A stretch of 64,000 bases of DNA from Pirellulaceae bacterium (GTDB lineage Bacteria > Planctomycetota > Planctomycetia > Pirellulales > Pirellulaceae), in the NCBI GenBank assembly GCA_020852965.1, contig JADYZV010000025.1:1-64000 (forward strand), given 5' to 3'. Of this stretch, positions 38,247 through 46,983 are shown one piece after another. The translations under genes and the position numbers were made by a program. Within the stretch, counting starts at the first letter, position 1. The number at the start of each line of letters is the position of its first letter. A model generated the notes under the pieces. The model was not told where the DNA came from. It did not search any database and saw only the letters and a list, made by a program, of their open reading frames with translations.

Positions 38247-39767
38247 ATGAACGTCGCACAACTTGCCATTGATGGACTGGACCGTTTTGGCGAATACAAT
38301 TCGCTCTTCTTCGAGGGGCGCTGGTACAGCAATTTCCAAATGATGGAGGACTACTGCAAGCTAGCCTCCGTCCTGCGAGACCAGGGGATCAAGCCTGGGG
38401 ACCGTGTAGTGGTCATGATGGCTTCTTGCCCGGAGGTTCCTGCCGCTTTTCATGCGCTGGCTCGACTGGGTGCGGTCGTCGTGCCACTCATGCCGCAGTT
38501 GCTCGCGCGCGAAGTAGCCTACATCGTCGAAAACTCTGGCGCGAAAATCGTTATCACCTCAGCCGATTTGGCGCCACGCATCGCCGAGGCTACGGCGCAT
38601 ATTGATGGCTTTCGACAGATCTTGACGATCGACGAGGCCGGCCTGCCAGCTTGTACAAATCTCGAACCGCTATTGGCAAGCGCTAGTCCACTAACGACAT
38701 TGTGCGCGCGAGGCGAACGCGACTTAGCTCTGCTGGTCTATACGTCGGGCACGACGGGGCATCCCAAAGGGGTAATGATTTCACACGGCAATTTGATCGA
38801 CAACACCCTCGCGGCAGCCAAGCGTCTGGACTGGCCCCCCGACCTGCGATCGATGATGGTGCTGCCGATGAGCCATGTGTACGGCATCTTGATCATGAAC
38901 CTCGGTGCCGTACTCGGAGGAGTCAACGCCCTGCTTCGCAAGTTCTCCGTCGAGCAAGCTTTCCAAACCATTCAAGATTTTGAAGTCGAGCGTTGCTCAC
39001 TGGTCCCCACCATGATGGTCGGCATGATCCATCATCCCGAACGCGAAAAGTACGATGTTAGTAGCCTGGAAAGAATCACGGGAGGATCGGCACCGCTGAC
39101 CGAAGAGGTCAGGCGAAGATTCGAGGAGCTATTCGATTGCCGAGTATACGACGGTTATGGGCAATCCGAAGCCACCTGCGCCGTGTGCGCCTACGAGAAC
39201 GATGAGACCTTCGTGCAAGGTTCGGCTGGTCGACCGCTGGCTGGCTTCGAAGTCTGCGTGCAAGACGATGACAATCAGATCATCCCTGTCGGCCAGACCG
39301 GAGAACTGTGCTTTCGTGGGCCGAGCGTCATGTTGGGCTACTGGAATAATGAAGAGGCTACACGCCGTGCGATCATCGATGGCTGGTTGCACTCTGGCGA
39401 CATCGGGCATATCGACGAGCGTGGCTACATGTACATCACCGATCGCAAAAAAGACATGATGATCAAAGGGGGTGAAAACATTTCGCCGCGTGAGATTGAA
39501 GAGATCATTTGCCAATTGGCCGGTGTGGCCGAAGTCGCCGTGTTGGGCGTCCCGGATGAAACCTACCAAGAAGAGATTGCCGCCTACATCGTCCCCCAAG
39601 CCAATGTGCAGTTGACCAGGGAACAAGTACTCGAGTTCCTCACACCCCAGATCAACAAATTCAAACTCCCCAAGTACGTCAACTTCGTCCCCCAATTGCC
39701 TAAAAACTCTAACGGCAAGATCCTCAAACGCGAGCTGCGCGACGAGTGGTCTCGCTCGAAAAGATAG
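38247..39767 (+). CDS. Long-chain fatty acid/acyl-CoA ligase (AMP-binding)
   Basis: About 506 residues with the complete class I adenylate-forming core: LLVYTSGTTGHPKGVMIS (P-loop), GGSAPLTEEVRRRFEELF, YDGYGQSEATC (A5 region), GWLHSGDIGHIDERGYMYI and TDRKKDMMIKGGENISPREIE. The C-terminal lysine region ends PKNSNGKILKREL. It activates a carboxylate, most likely a medium- or long-chain fatty acid, as an acyl-AMP and then an acyl-CoA. MNVAQLAIDG at 38247 is the likely start; an upstream frame adds about 37 residues in no family. It is first of a plus-strand set: ligase, thiolase, thioesterase. Confidence 0.9.
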   Translation: MNVAQLAIDGLDRFGEYNSLFFEGRWYSNFQMMEDYCKLASVLRDQGIKPGDRVVVMMASCPEVPAAFHALARLGAVVVPLMPQLLAREVAYIVENSGAKIVITSADLAPRIAEATAHIDGFRQILTIDEAGLPACTNLEPLLASASPLTTLCARGERDLALLVYTSGTTGHPKGVMISHGNLIDNTLAAAKRLDWPPDLRSMMVLPMSHVYGILIMNLGAVLGGVNALLRKFSVEQAFQTIQDFEVERCSLVPTMMVGMIHHPEREKYDVSSLERITGGSAPLTEEVRRRFEELFDCRVYDGYGQSEATCAVCAYENDETFVQGSAGRPLAGFEVCVQDDDNQIIPVGQTGELCFRGPSVMLGYWNNEEATRRAIIDGWLHSGDIGHIDERGYMYITDRKKDMMIKGGENISPREIEEIICQLAGVAEVAVLGVPDETYQEEIAAYIVPQANVQLTREQVLEFLTPQINKFKLPKYVNFVPQLPKNSNGKILKRELRDEWSRSKR

Positions 39768-39773
39768 CGTAGC

Positions 39774-39822
39774 ACGTTGGTCCCCAACGTGATTCTCGGT
39801 GGAGACCACCGAGCTACTTTAA
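39774..39822. repeat. Hairpin pair including a family C repeat
   Basis: ACGTTGG-TCC-CCAACGT (39774-39790) is followed by CGGTGGAGACCACCGAGCTA (39797 onward), a family C copy with one substitution relative to 9205. It lies in the 77-bp gap between the ligase and thiolase genes. Confidence 0.7.
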
Positions 39823-39844
39823 TTTCACTGGAAAGCCCTACCCG

Positions 39845-41035
39845 ATGCGTGAAGCCGTTGTTGTTGCCAGTTCGCGGACGCCGCTGGCCAAATCGTTTCG
39901 TGGCTCGTTCAACATAACTCGACCCGATGACCTGCTGGCACATTGCTTGACTCATGTCCTGAGCAAAGCTCCCAAGCTCGACCCTGCCGAGATCGAAGAT
40001 CTACTCGTCGGCTGTGGTTTCCCCGAGGGCCCTCAAGGGATGAACGTCGCAAGAATAGCCGCCATTCGTGCCGGCCTACCCACTTCGATCGCCGCCGCCA
40101 CCGTCAATCGCTTCTGTTCGTCCGGCTTACAAGCTGTCGCCATGGCCGCACATCAAATCCTGCACGAAGGGGCCGAGATCGCCTTGGCCGGTGGCGTCGA
40201 AAGCATCACCATGACGGCCCAACGCCCACAAGATCCAAATCCATGGATTGTCGAGCATCAACCGGACCTCTACATGGTGATGGGCGTTACGGCCGAAGTC
40301 GTGGCGCAGCGCTACCAAATCGGCAGGCAGGCCCAGGACGAGTACGCGCTGCAGAGCCAACTGCGAACGGCCCGTGCGCAGGCTACGGGGCTTTTCGCTG
40401 AGGAGCTGGCCCCTATGCGTGTGCGTCGAGGATTAATCAATAGGCAAACGAAACAGTTGGATGGTGAGGAAGAAGTGTTGCTCGAACAGGACGAATGCAA
40501 TCGTCCCGACACCACCCTGGCCGGTCTCTCCGAGTTGCCAGTGGTATTCGATACCAAGAGTGGCAAAGGAACTGTCACTGCGGGCAACGCATCGCAAATG
40601 TCCGACGGCGCATCGGCTTGTCTGCTAATGTCGCGGCAGCGCGCACAGGCGCTCGGCCTGCAACCCAAAATCGCCTACCGCGGGCTGGCCGTGGCCGGTT
40701 GCCAGCCAGATGAAATGGGAATCGGCCCCATCTACGCCGTCCCCAAGTTGCTCGACCGTCATGGATTGAAGGTATCCGACATCGGCTTGTGGGAACTGAA
40801 CGAAGCTTTCGCCGTGCAAGTCCTCTACTGCCAGCAGGTGCTCGGGATCGACTCGGACAAGCTCAATGTCAACGGTGGCTCGATCGCCATCGGTCACCCC
40901 TATGGCATGACCGGCTCGAGGCTCGTTGGCACCATCGCCAACGAGATGCAACGTCGCGGCGTACGCTATGGCGTCGTAACCATGTGCATCGGCGGCGGAC
41001 AGGGTGCCGCTGGACTGTTTGAATTGTGTAGCTAA
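39845..41035 (+). CDS. Acetyl-CoA acetyltransferase/3-ketoacyl-CoA thiolase
   Basis: 396 residues, a standard thiolase length. The acylation cysteine is in VNRFCSSGLQAVAMAA (C91). The C-terminal histidine and cysteine motifs are NVNGGSIAIGHPYGMTGSR and MCIGGGQGAAGLFE. The thiolase loop domain (TMTAQRPQDPNPWIV) is present. It catalyses thiolytic cleavage or condensation of acyl-CoAs. The start is the ATG at 39845, conventional for the family. It follows the ligase gene by 77 bp and precedes a small hotdog thioesterase by 135 bp, all on the plus strand, consistent with a fatty acid degradation or remodelling cluster together with the FadB-like gene at 47467. Confidence 0.93.
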   Translation: MREAVVVASSRTPLAKSFRGSFNITRPDDLLAHCLTHVLSKAPKLDPAEIEDLLVGCGFPEGPQGMNVARIAAIRAGLPTSIAAATVNRFCSSGLQAVAMAAHQILHEGAEIALAGGVESITMTAQRPQDPNPWIVEHQPDLYMVMGVTAEVVAQRYQIGRQAQDEYALQSQLRTARAQATGLFAEELAPMRVRRGLINRQTKQLDGEEEVLLEQDECNRPDTTLAGLSELPVVFDTKSGKGTVTAGNASQMSDGASACLLMSRQRAQALGLQPKIAYRGLAVAGCQPDEMGIGPIYAVPKLLDRHGLKVSDIGLWELNEAFAVQVLYCQQVLGIDSDKLNVNGGSIAIGHPYGMTGSRLVGTIANEMQRRGVRYGVVTMCIGGGQGAAGLFELCS

Positions 41036-41084
41036 TCGTATCAACTCAACCCAACGAAACTCGTACAAAACCCACATGAGTTCC

Positions 41085-41132
41085 GGCTCCCCTCGCCCCA
41101 GCACTCTGGGGAGAGGGGCTGGGGGGGTGGGG
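41085..41132. repeat. Copy of the GC-rich CCCTCGCCCCAG palindromic repeat
   Basis: GGCTCCCCTCGCCCCAGCAC continues into CTCTGGGGAGAGGGGCTG and a run of Gs. It matches the 27992-28039 copy except for the tail. It sits between the thiolase and thioesterase genes. Confidence 0.85.
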
Positions 41133-41170
41133 CAAACGCCCTAATTCTGCAACAAACAACACAAACCAAC

Positions 41171-41668
41171 ATGCCCAGAATCCACCTCGATATCAACCTC
41201 GTCAGAAAATTACCTACGACGCATACAGCCACGATTCCTGGCGATTACCTGGATGACATGGGGCACATGAACGTCATGTGGTACACGCATCTATTTAGCA
41301 TGGCCATGGGTGGCATGTTTCAGCTAATCGGATTAACTCCCGAACATGTCCAACAGCGACACGGTGGTTCGTTCGCACTCGAGAGCCACATTCGCTACCT
41401 GTCCGAAGTTCGCGTGGGGCACTCGATTCAGGTACACACTCGATTGCTCGGGCGCAGCTCCAAACGCTATCATGTGCTACACGCGATGATCAACGATCAC
41501 AAACAAGACGTGGCGGCAACTTTTGAAGCGGTGGGAGCCTACATCGACATGCGCACGCGACGCATGGCTGCGTTCCCTCCCGAGATCACCCAGCCGCTCG
41601 ATCGACTCATCGCCGAGCACCAACAACTCGCCTGGCCCGCCCCCGTGTGTGGGATCATGCGCCCGTAG
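41171..41668 (+). CDS. Hotdog-fold acyl-CoA thioesterase (4-hydroxybenzoyl-CoA thioesterase-like)
   Basis: 165 residues. The active-site segment DYLDDMGHMNVMWYTHLFSM fits the D-x(3)-GH(M/V)-N-x(2)-Y pattern of the YbgC/4HBT-II family, followed by SHIRYLSEVRVGHSIQVHTR. This fold hydrolyses acyl-CoA thioesters. The ATG at 41171 starts at the family's usual N-terminus. It is third in the ligase-thiolase-thioesterase set, so the likely role is release or control of acyl-CoA intermediates; the specific substrate is not determinable. Confidence 0.85.
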   Translation: MPRIHLDINLVRKLPTTHTATIPGDYLDDMGHMNVMWYTHLFSMAMGGMFQLIGLTPEHVQQRHGGSFALESHIRYLSEVRVGHSIQVHTRLLGRSSKRYHVLHAMINDHKQDVAATFEAVGAYIDMRTRRMAAFPPEITQPLDRLIAEHQQLAWPAPVCGIMRP

Positions 41669-41701
41669 GGAAGATTAGACCGCTTAGTAGTTTTCCGCAG
41701 C

Positions 41702-42112
41702 TCACGGTGAAAACGGGTTCACGACTCTCACGTTCGCGAATGCGAAGTCTTTGGTGTTGCGCGTCGCGATTGGCAAGCTGAACTGTAGGGCGGTGGCTGC
41801 GATCAAGCTATCTTTAACCGGCATCGCTCGCCCTTTAAGCCTTAGATTAGCCAACAGTTGCGCCCAATGTCCCGCAGTTTCGGCATCCAAATCCAACATC
41901 GCCATATAGCGAACGCCCGTATCAAGCCATTCTAGCAATCCGCTACGACGCTTGCTCTTCGGCAATGAGAGGATACCGAATCGTAACTCTCCCAGAATAA
42001 TTGGATTGATGGCTAACTCAGTCTCATGGTGCGCAAGCCAAGCCACGACATTTGCATCAGGCTGCGGCTTTGTCGCTTCGCTTAACACATTGGCGTCGAC
42101 AAGAAACTTCAC
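41702..42112 (-). CDS. PIN-domain VapC-type toxin
   Basis: 136 residues. The PIN acidic motifs are MKFLVDANVLSE (first Asp), LGELRFGILSLP (Glu), and AMPVKDSLIAATALQ (third acidic). RNTKDFAFANVRVVNPF closes the fold as in VapC/FitB toxins. It is a predicted magnesium-dependent ribonuclease. The gene overlaps the antitoxin by 4 bp (ATGA), the usual arrangement with antitoxin first. Confidence 0.93.
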   Translation of the reverse strand: MKFLVDANVLSEATKPQPDANVVAWLAHHETELAINPIILGELRFGILSLPKSKRRSGLLEWLDTGVRYMAMLDLDAETAGHWAQLLANLRLKGRAMPVKDSLIAATALQFSLPIATRNTKDFAFANVRVVNPFSP

Positions 42113-42342
42113 GGCAGCGCGTCCGTTGATTCAGACTTAATTGGTTGGAACCAATCCTGCGATGGACAACTCGCGAGCCATTGAAGCAATCCAGGTCGAC
42201 CCGGTTCCGCAGACTTCTTTAGCAGGTATTCGCCCGATGACAATCGTCGAATCTCGAATACCTGCCCCGCAACTAAATGGTCTGCCTCCCGCAGTTCTGC
42301 GGGCAAGACAATCTGTCCCTTGGACGAAAGTTGTGTTTTCAT
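42109..42342 (-). CDS. AbrB/SpoVT-type antitoxin of the VapBC module
   Basis: 77 residues beginning MKTQLSSKGQIVLPAELREA, the swapped-hairpin AbrB DNA-binding fold, with VAGQVFEIRRLSSGEYLLKK. The tail (PGLLQWLASCPSQDWFQPI) should bind and neutralise the PIN toxin. It is upstream of and overlaps vapC by 4 bp. An AbrB-type antitoxin with a PIN toxin is a standard type II pair. Its promoter should lie in 42343-42473, which contains no gene; autoregulation is likely for this family. Confidence 0.92.
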   Translation of the reverse strand: MKTQLSSKGQIVLPAELREADHLVAGQVFEIRRLSSGEYLLKKSAEPGRPGLLQWLASCPSQDWFQPIKSESTDALP

Positions 42343-42473
42343 GATATGTAAGATAACGTCTTACCCTAGCGCTGTCAAGATTTTGGCACCAACGGCTAGA
42401 TTCACTACTTAGCGGGCGAATTTCTTTGTCCGATCCGGATACCCGTCTCCCAATACCTCACCTCCATCGAATC

Positions 42474-42761
42474 TCACGAGCTCAAGACGGTGTGTTTTCC
42501 GAGACCAATGGCCAACTTGGCGACCACCAATTGATTGAGGCTGACGCCTTCTTCGGACGCTTCCTTTTGTAGTGCCGAGTGCATTGATCGGGGCACACGA
42601 ACGACAAACTTGCCACTGGGCAGCTCGGAGTCGCCCTCCTCGTCACCGGTGATCGAAGGAATCATTTTCTTGATCGCTGCATGTTCCTCCGTCTTGAGGA
42701 ACGCTTTCCGCTCGGCTTGGACAGGAAACAATCTGGCGAAAGGGCCGCCAACACCGAACAC
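42474..42761 (-). CDS. Orphan HicB-like ribbon-helix-helix antitoxin
   Basis: The C-terminal part, GKFVVRVPRSMHSALQKEAS then EEGVSLNQLVVAKLAIGLG, is the ribbon-helix-helix domain of HicB-family antitoxins. The usual N-terminal RNase-H-like domain is missing, and no HicA gene lies next to it. The start is unresolved: a GTG at 42761 is given here; an ATG at 42665 (IPSITGDEEG) is an alternative. A longer frame to 42899 is not preferred because it would run through the 22-bp inverted repeat at 42798-42881. It may be an isolated regulator or a decayed pair. Confidence 0.5.
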   Translation of the reverse strand: MFGVGGPFARLFPVQAERKAFLKTEEHAAIKKMIPSITGDEEGDSELPSGKFVVRVPRSMHSALQKEASEEGVSLNQLVVAKLAIGLGKHTVLSS

Positions 42762-42797
42762 TCCGTTTTGAAACTCAGTCCAGCTTGAGCCTAGCGT

Positions 42798-42881
42798 CCG
42801 CGCTGCGCGGTTAAACAGTAATTCTCTTCGGCAGCGTTTCCGCGTGGCCGGAGGACTAAACTGTTTAACCGCGTAGCGCGG
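42798..42881. repeat. 22-bp inverted repeat around a 40-bp spacer
   Basis: CCGCGCTGCGCGGTTAAACA plus GT (42798-42819) matches the reverse complement of 42860-42881 at 21 of 22 positions. It lies between the HicB-like gene and the thioredoxin-domain protein gene. It may be a small MITE, a transcription terminator or a regulatory hairpin. Confidence 0.7.
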
Positions 42882-43007
42882 GTGTGACCTCAACCTCAAC
42901 AGTTGTCGCGAGGTGAGCGCGAGCTGAACTGCACAAAGTGCCCCTACCGCAACCGCGCGGCGCTTGCTGCGAGACTACACCAGATACGACTTTGCTTTCC
43001 TCACCGT

Positions 43008-43037
43008 TTGAAAAGGCGAACGGATTTCGTTTATACT
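43008..43037 (+). promoter_or_regulatory. Sigma-70-like promoter before the thioredoxin-domain gene
   Basis: TTGAAA (43008-43013), an 18-bp spacer and TATACT (43032-43037), about 40 bp before the ATG at 43077. Both hexamers are close to consensus and the spacing is normal. GGAAAG precedes the ATG at a suitable distance. Confidence 0.6.
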
Positions 43038-43076
43038 GCTGTCATAGTACAAACACCGCTCTGGAAAGAACGTAAC

Positions 43077-45968
43077 ATGTCACGCTGGCTGCTATCTGCA
43101 TTTGTGCTCTGCTCACTCTTCTCCTCAGTTGGCTTTTCGCAGTCAGCCGACGCGCCGCCGGCCAATTGGATGGAGCGTACCGACGAAGGACTCAAGCTGC
43201 TCTTCACTGGGAAAGCCACCAACGCGAATGGCTCAGCCGCTGTGACGCGCATGCAAGTCCTCGATCGGCCCGATCCGCTGGCCGAACATCCGAGAATCCG
43301 CGACGTTCAGCCCCACAATGGCTCGTTCTCATTCGACAGTATTGGTACGGGTGCGCTGGTCGTCTGGGCTGCCAATGAGGGTGGTACGCAACAAGCACTG
43401 GAAATGATCGCGGCGCAAGATGTTGCCTCAGCCGCTCGTTCGGGTATCGAAGTGCAGATGGAGCCAGCCCATTTGCTAGCCGTGCGCGTTCTAAATCAGC
43501 AGCAACCCGTCACCGACGCACAAGTACTCGTGCAGCTCGCCTGCGGTTTAGAGATTGACGGTCGCACAGGCAAAGATGGCATCGCCCGCATCTACTTTCC
43601 CAACGGACAACTCCCCAGCTACATCCGCGCATGGACGGCGGAAAAGAAAATTGGTTCTGTCGATTTTCGCAACTCGTCAGATATCACACGAAAGAAAACG
43701 CTGCACACGGTTGAGCTGATCGAATGCAAGCCGCTTACAGTGCGAGTCGTCGATGAAAGGGGGACGCCGCAGAGCGATTTGCCGATTCGACTGGGGGTGA
43801 GCGATTCCAAATCCGAATGGATGATCGACTCAGGCCTCTTCGAAACCGTCTCGGACCAAAACGGCGAGGCGACGTTCGACTACTTTCCCAACTGGGAAGA
43901 CGAGCGGCACTTTTTGAATGCAGACGTTTCTGATCGCTTCATCGAGCGGAAGCCGGAAGTCATCGACGGCGTCAACGTCTACACACTCCGAGCTTACGAG
44001 CCCGCACTCAAAACGAAATTTCAAATGTCGCTTCCAGAACGATGCCCGAGTGGATTACTTATCGAAGGCTATTCTTTCCAGAGCAACAGGGAGAGTCGTG
44101 CGACGTTGTTTTCCTCGCGAGTGGACTCCGAAGGTCGCTTCGAAGCACCGATCGTACCTGGATACACGTACCACTTGAGCATCAACGACGACCAGTGGGT
44201 CAGCAAACCGCTGTCCCAAATCTTGGTAGATGGAGAGTCACATCAACCGCTGCCGCTGGACTTCGTTATCGTCCGAGGAACCGATATCACTGTCAGATTA
44301 ACAGCCGGTCGCAATCATACTCCGCTGGCTGGCAAGACGACAAATCTGACAACGCCGCATGACTTTCAATGGAAAGAGGAAGATGGCGAAACGCACCACG
44401 GGAGCGGCGGCAGACTTTGGCACGCCGTCACAGACTCAGAGGGCATAGTGCATACTCGGGCCTATCCCGGCGAATTTGAAGTGCGATCCTACTTCGGTTC
44501 CAGCATGCTCGAGAAGACCTTCGAGATCAAGGCTGAGGGTAACAACGAATTTGAAATTCATCGTGAGCTGGCTGGCTCGGCTTATGTTAACGGACTCTTA
44601 ACTTCTAAAGACCCTAGTGCCGTTCTCGAAGACGCAGAGATCTTCATCGGATCAGCCGAATCCAGCTCGTTGAAAACCTCAGTTGCAGGCATCGCAGCGG
44701 CTGATGGAAAATTCGATGCCCAGGTCGACGCCGCGCGCGGATACGCCTACGCCGTGACCACCGATGAAAATTACTCAGGTGCTGCCAAGTTTACCACCAG
44801 CGAAGGTAAAATCGAAATTGAAATGCTCAAAGTCGGACAGGTCGGTGGGCAAGTCCTCGACGACCAAGGCATTCCAATCGAAGGTAGGAAAGTTTACGTA
44901 TCCGCTACGATCAGACCCTTCGAGAAACCGGACGACGTGGGCGACAACTGGCCGATGAGCATCAATATTGTGCGGTTAGAAACAAAGACTGACAAAGATG
45001 GCAAGTTCCTATTTGAGCAATTGCCCACTCAGGTCGGCGTGCGAATTATTCTCGACATGCAACATATTGAACGCGGCAGAGTTCGCCATTTGGACGAAGT
45101 GTTCCTCAAGCCCGGCGAATCGCGACTTGACAATGTCTATCGCCCCAAAGCCAAGAAAAACGAGAATATCGAAGATCTTTTCTCCAAGCTCTTGCGCAGT
45201 TGTCAGTGTATGCACACTCACGGATTGGTTCTTGTTGGCGGAAACGCAAAAGCTGTCGAAAAATTACGCCACGAAGCGCTCGACTACGATGAGCACGCCG
45301 ATGTTTTGTGGTTCTTGCCCTTTTTGATCGACGTAACAGCCGACGGAGAAAATGCTGCTGCGAATTTAGAAGACAAGCGGAAATTGCTCGAACGCCGCAA
45401 CTGGACTCTTCCGAGTGAGAGCGAGTTGTTGCTTGTAGCCGTCGATTGGGAGGGCAACGAACTAGGCCAGCTCGTGCTGTCAGCGGAGCTGCCCGCGCAC
45501 TCAGCCTCGCAATCCATCGCAGAATTTCTAGCCCAGCACCGCATCGAGCAGCAGGACGCGCGCCAGAAATTGTCTGATGCACTTGCCGAGGCCAAGAGCT
45601 CCGGGCGCCGTGTCTGGGCATGTGTTGGCGGAACGCGCTGCGGGCCATGTATCAGCATGGCCAATTGGCTTGAGGACCACCGCAGCTTTATCGAAAAGGC
45701 ATTCGTACTCGTCGAAATTGATGCGCTTCGTGACCTCTATGGGCAGGAGGTCGCCGAGCAACTCAAGCAACATGGCGGCATCCCCTGGCACGTGATGCTC
45801 GACGATGCTGGCGAGATTTTGGTTACCAGCGAAGCTCCCATTGGCAATATCGGATCGCCCGATCCATCGCCTGAGTCGCTGGAGCACATGCGGCAAATGT
45901 TTACCGCAGCCGCTAGCGATTTGCTTACACCAGAAGAAATCAACGTGCTTCTGGAAACTATTAAGTAG
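43077..45968 (+). CDS. Secreted multidomain protein with C-terminal thioredoxin-like domain (CGPC)
   Basis: About 963 residues. A signal peptide (MSRWLLSAFVLCSLFSSVGFS) precedes a long beta-rich body with carboxypeptidase-regulatory-like repeats (GKATNANGSAAVTRMQVLDR, RVVDERGTPQSDLPIRLG, GGQVLDDQGIPIEGRKVYV), typical of periplasmic or surface proteins. Near the end RVWACVGGTRCGPCIS gives a thioredoxin motif (C855, C858), followed by a cis-proline-like GGIPWHVMLDD. The fusion of Ig/CarboxypepD-like modules to a thioredoxin domain suggests oxidoreductase or disulfide-related chemistry at the envelope; activity is inferred only. The start is set by the promoter and the signal peptide; a longer frame from 42903 lacks both. 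Confidence 0.8.
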   Translation: MSRWLLSAFVLCSLFSSVGFSQSADAPPANWMERTDEGLKLLFTGKATNANGSAAVTRMQVLDRPDPLAEHPRIRDVQPHNGSFSFDSIGTGALVVWAANEGGTQQALEMIAAQDVASAARSGIEVQMEPAHLLAVRVLNQQQPVTDAQVLVQLACGLEIDGRTGKDGIARIYFPNGQLPSYIRAWTAEKKIGSVDFRNSSDITRKKTLHTVELIECKPLTVRVVDERGTPQSDLPIRLGVSDSKSEWMIDSGLFETVSDQNGEATFDYFPNWEDERHFLNADVSDRFIERKPEVIDGVNVYTLRAYEPALKTKFQMSLPERCPSGLLIEGYSFQSNRESRATLFSSRVDSEGRFEAPIVPGYTYHLSINDDQWVSKPLSQILVDGESHQPLPLDFVIVRGTDITVRLTAGRNHTPLAGKTTNLTTPHDFQWKEEDGETHHGSGGRLWHAVTDSEGIVHTRAYPGEFEVRSYFGSSMLEKTFEIKAEGNNEFEIHRELAGSAYVNGLLTSKDPSAVLEDAEIFIGSAESSSLKTSVAGIAAADGKFDAQVDAARGYAYAVTTDENYSGAAKFTTSEGKIEIEMLKVGQVGGQVLDDQGIPIEGRKVYVSATIRPFEKPDDVGDNWPMSINIVRLETKTDKDGKFLFEQLPTQVGVRIILDMQHIERGRVRHLDEVFLKPGESRLDNVYRPKAKKNENIEDLFSKLLRSCQCMHTHGLVLVGGNAKAVEKLRHEALDYDEHADVLWFLPFLIDVTADGENAAANLEDKRKLLERRNWTLPSESELLLVAVDWEGNELGQLVLSAELPAHSASQSIAEFLAQHRIEQQDARQKLSDALAEAKSSGRRVWACVGGTRCGPCISMANWLEDHRSFIEKAFVLVEIDALRDLYGQEVAEQLKQHGGIPWHVMLDDAGEILVTSEAPIGNIGSPDPSPESLEHMRQMFTAAASDLLTPEEINVLLETIK

Positions 45969-46268
45969 ATATCTTCGGCAACATTTACGCGCGGCCGAAG
46001 AGCAAAACTTTGGAGTGCGGGGATTCATCACCGCTTTGGCCCTCCCCAAAGTCCACATCAACCGGAAATTTGATGTTACCAGAGCGGAACGACGCAAGAA
46101 CAGCCTGCACCGCGATACAACTTCGCACAAGTAGGTCACCCAGAGTGCTGCTAACCTGGATTTCACCAGTCAGTGTCCATGCGCTGTGGACCACGTTCCA
46201 GGCCAAAGCTCCGAGAACTCGAAGCACTCCAAGTCGCCAAGCTTTGGTTTGGCAAGACGCGAAGAACT
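45969..46268. other. Intergenic stretch with no gene seen
   Basis: 300 bp between convergent genes (the thioredoxin-domain gene, plus, and the HNH gene, minus). Open frames across it are unconvincing and no repeat or hairpin of note was found. Confidence 0.5.
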
Positions 46269-46643
46269 TTACGATCGCAATTCAACTCTATCGGGATCAT
46301 TCATATTCAAGAGATTCACGGTTGCGATGCCGATCGGCGTTAAACCAATAATAGCACCATCAATCAACTGAAAGTGATCCTTCCATTCATCTTCACGAGG
46401 ACTGAAAAGCCTCACGAGCTGACCATCATGGAGTGACGAAAGGTTTGGTCCCTTGAATAGATTGCACCAGTGGCAAGCTAGGCAAAGGTTCAATGCATCA
46501 TCGCTTCCACCATGCTGCCTTGCGATTACATGCTCAACATGAAATGCAACCAAACGGAAGCGAGACTGAGGAAGTTGGCAGTACTCGCAGCAATCATTCG
46601 CCCGACCGCGCACTTCACGCCGCAAGGCGGCCGACATACTCAT
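46269..46643 (-). CDS. HNH endonuclease
   Basis: 124 residues with a compact HNH fold. A zinc knuckle comprises CEYC (C19/C22) and CHWC (C57/C60), and the catalytic region HVEHVIARQHGG (H35, H38) and NLCLACHWCN lies between them, as in McrA/CRISPR-like small HNH nucleases. The protein is stand-alone and short, with no extra DNA-binding domain. It overlaps the upstream 83-codon gene by four bases (ATGA), so they are translated together. It could be a homing, phage-defence or DNA-repair nuclease; the immediate context does not decide. Confidence 0.88.
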   Translation of the reverse strand: MSMSAALRREVRGRANDCCEYCQLPQSRFRLVAFHVEHVIARQHGGSDDALNLCLACHWCNLFKGPNLSSLHDGQLVRLFSPREDEWKDHFQLIDGAIIGLTPIGIATVNLLNMNDPDRVELRS

Positions 46644-46891
46644 TGGGGGTTATGACCCGCCAGGAGCACCCGAGCTCGAGACTGCAATACCGATATGAAA
46701 TTGAGGGCGCGCAAAGTGGCTTCGTATTGCCGTCTATCGTCCTCTCCAAGTTCACCACGCTGGTTGGTATCTGCCCACTCATCGAGTTGCTGTTGTAGCT
46801 CTTTTGAAATGGAAAACGAATTTAATCTGCCAGCGGTGTCAATCGTTAAGCATTCGCCCACGGAATCAAATAGGCTGTGAATTGCATTCAT
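46640..46891 (-). CDS. Small helical partner of the HNH endonuclease
   Basis: 83 residues, largely helical and acidic (FSISKELQQQLDEWADTNQR, GELGEDDRRQYEATLRALNF). There is no membrane segment and no recognised family. Its TGA overlaps the HNH start, so the pair is an operon. Small proteins upstream of HNH genes often regulate or inhibit the nuclease, in the way of an antitoxin; that is inferred from arrangement only. The promoter should lie in 46892-46983, shared with the divergent gene at 46984. Confidence 0.65.
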   Translation of the reverse strand: MNAIHSLFDSVGECLTIDTAGRLNSFSISKELQQQLDEWADTNQRGELGEDDRRQYEATLRALNFISVLQSRARVLLAGHNPQ

Positions 46892-46983
46892 GAGATAGCC
46901 CTACGTGTTTTTCCTCGAATTATCTGCAACAATAGCAAGTATACCTATTTGTTTGGCTCTTTAGAAGAATCTGTGAGTAAGCA

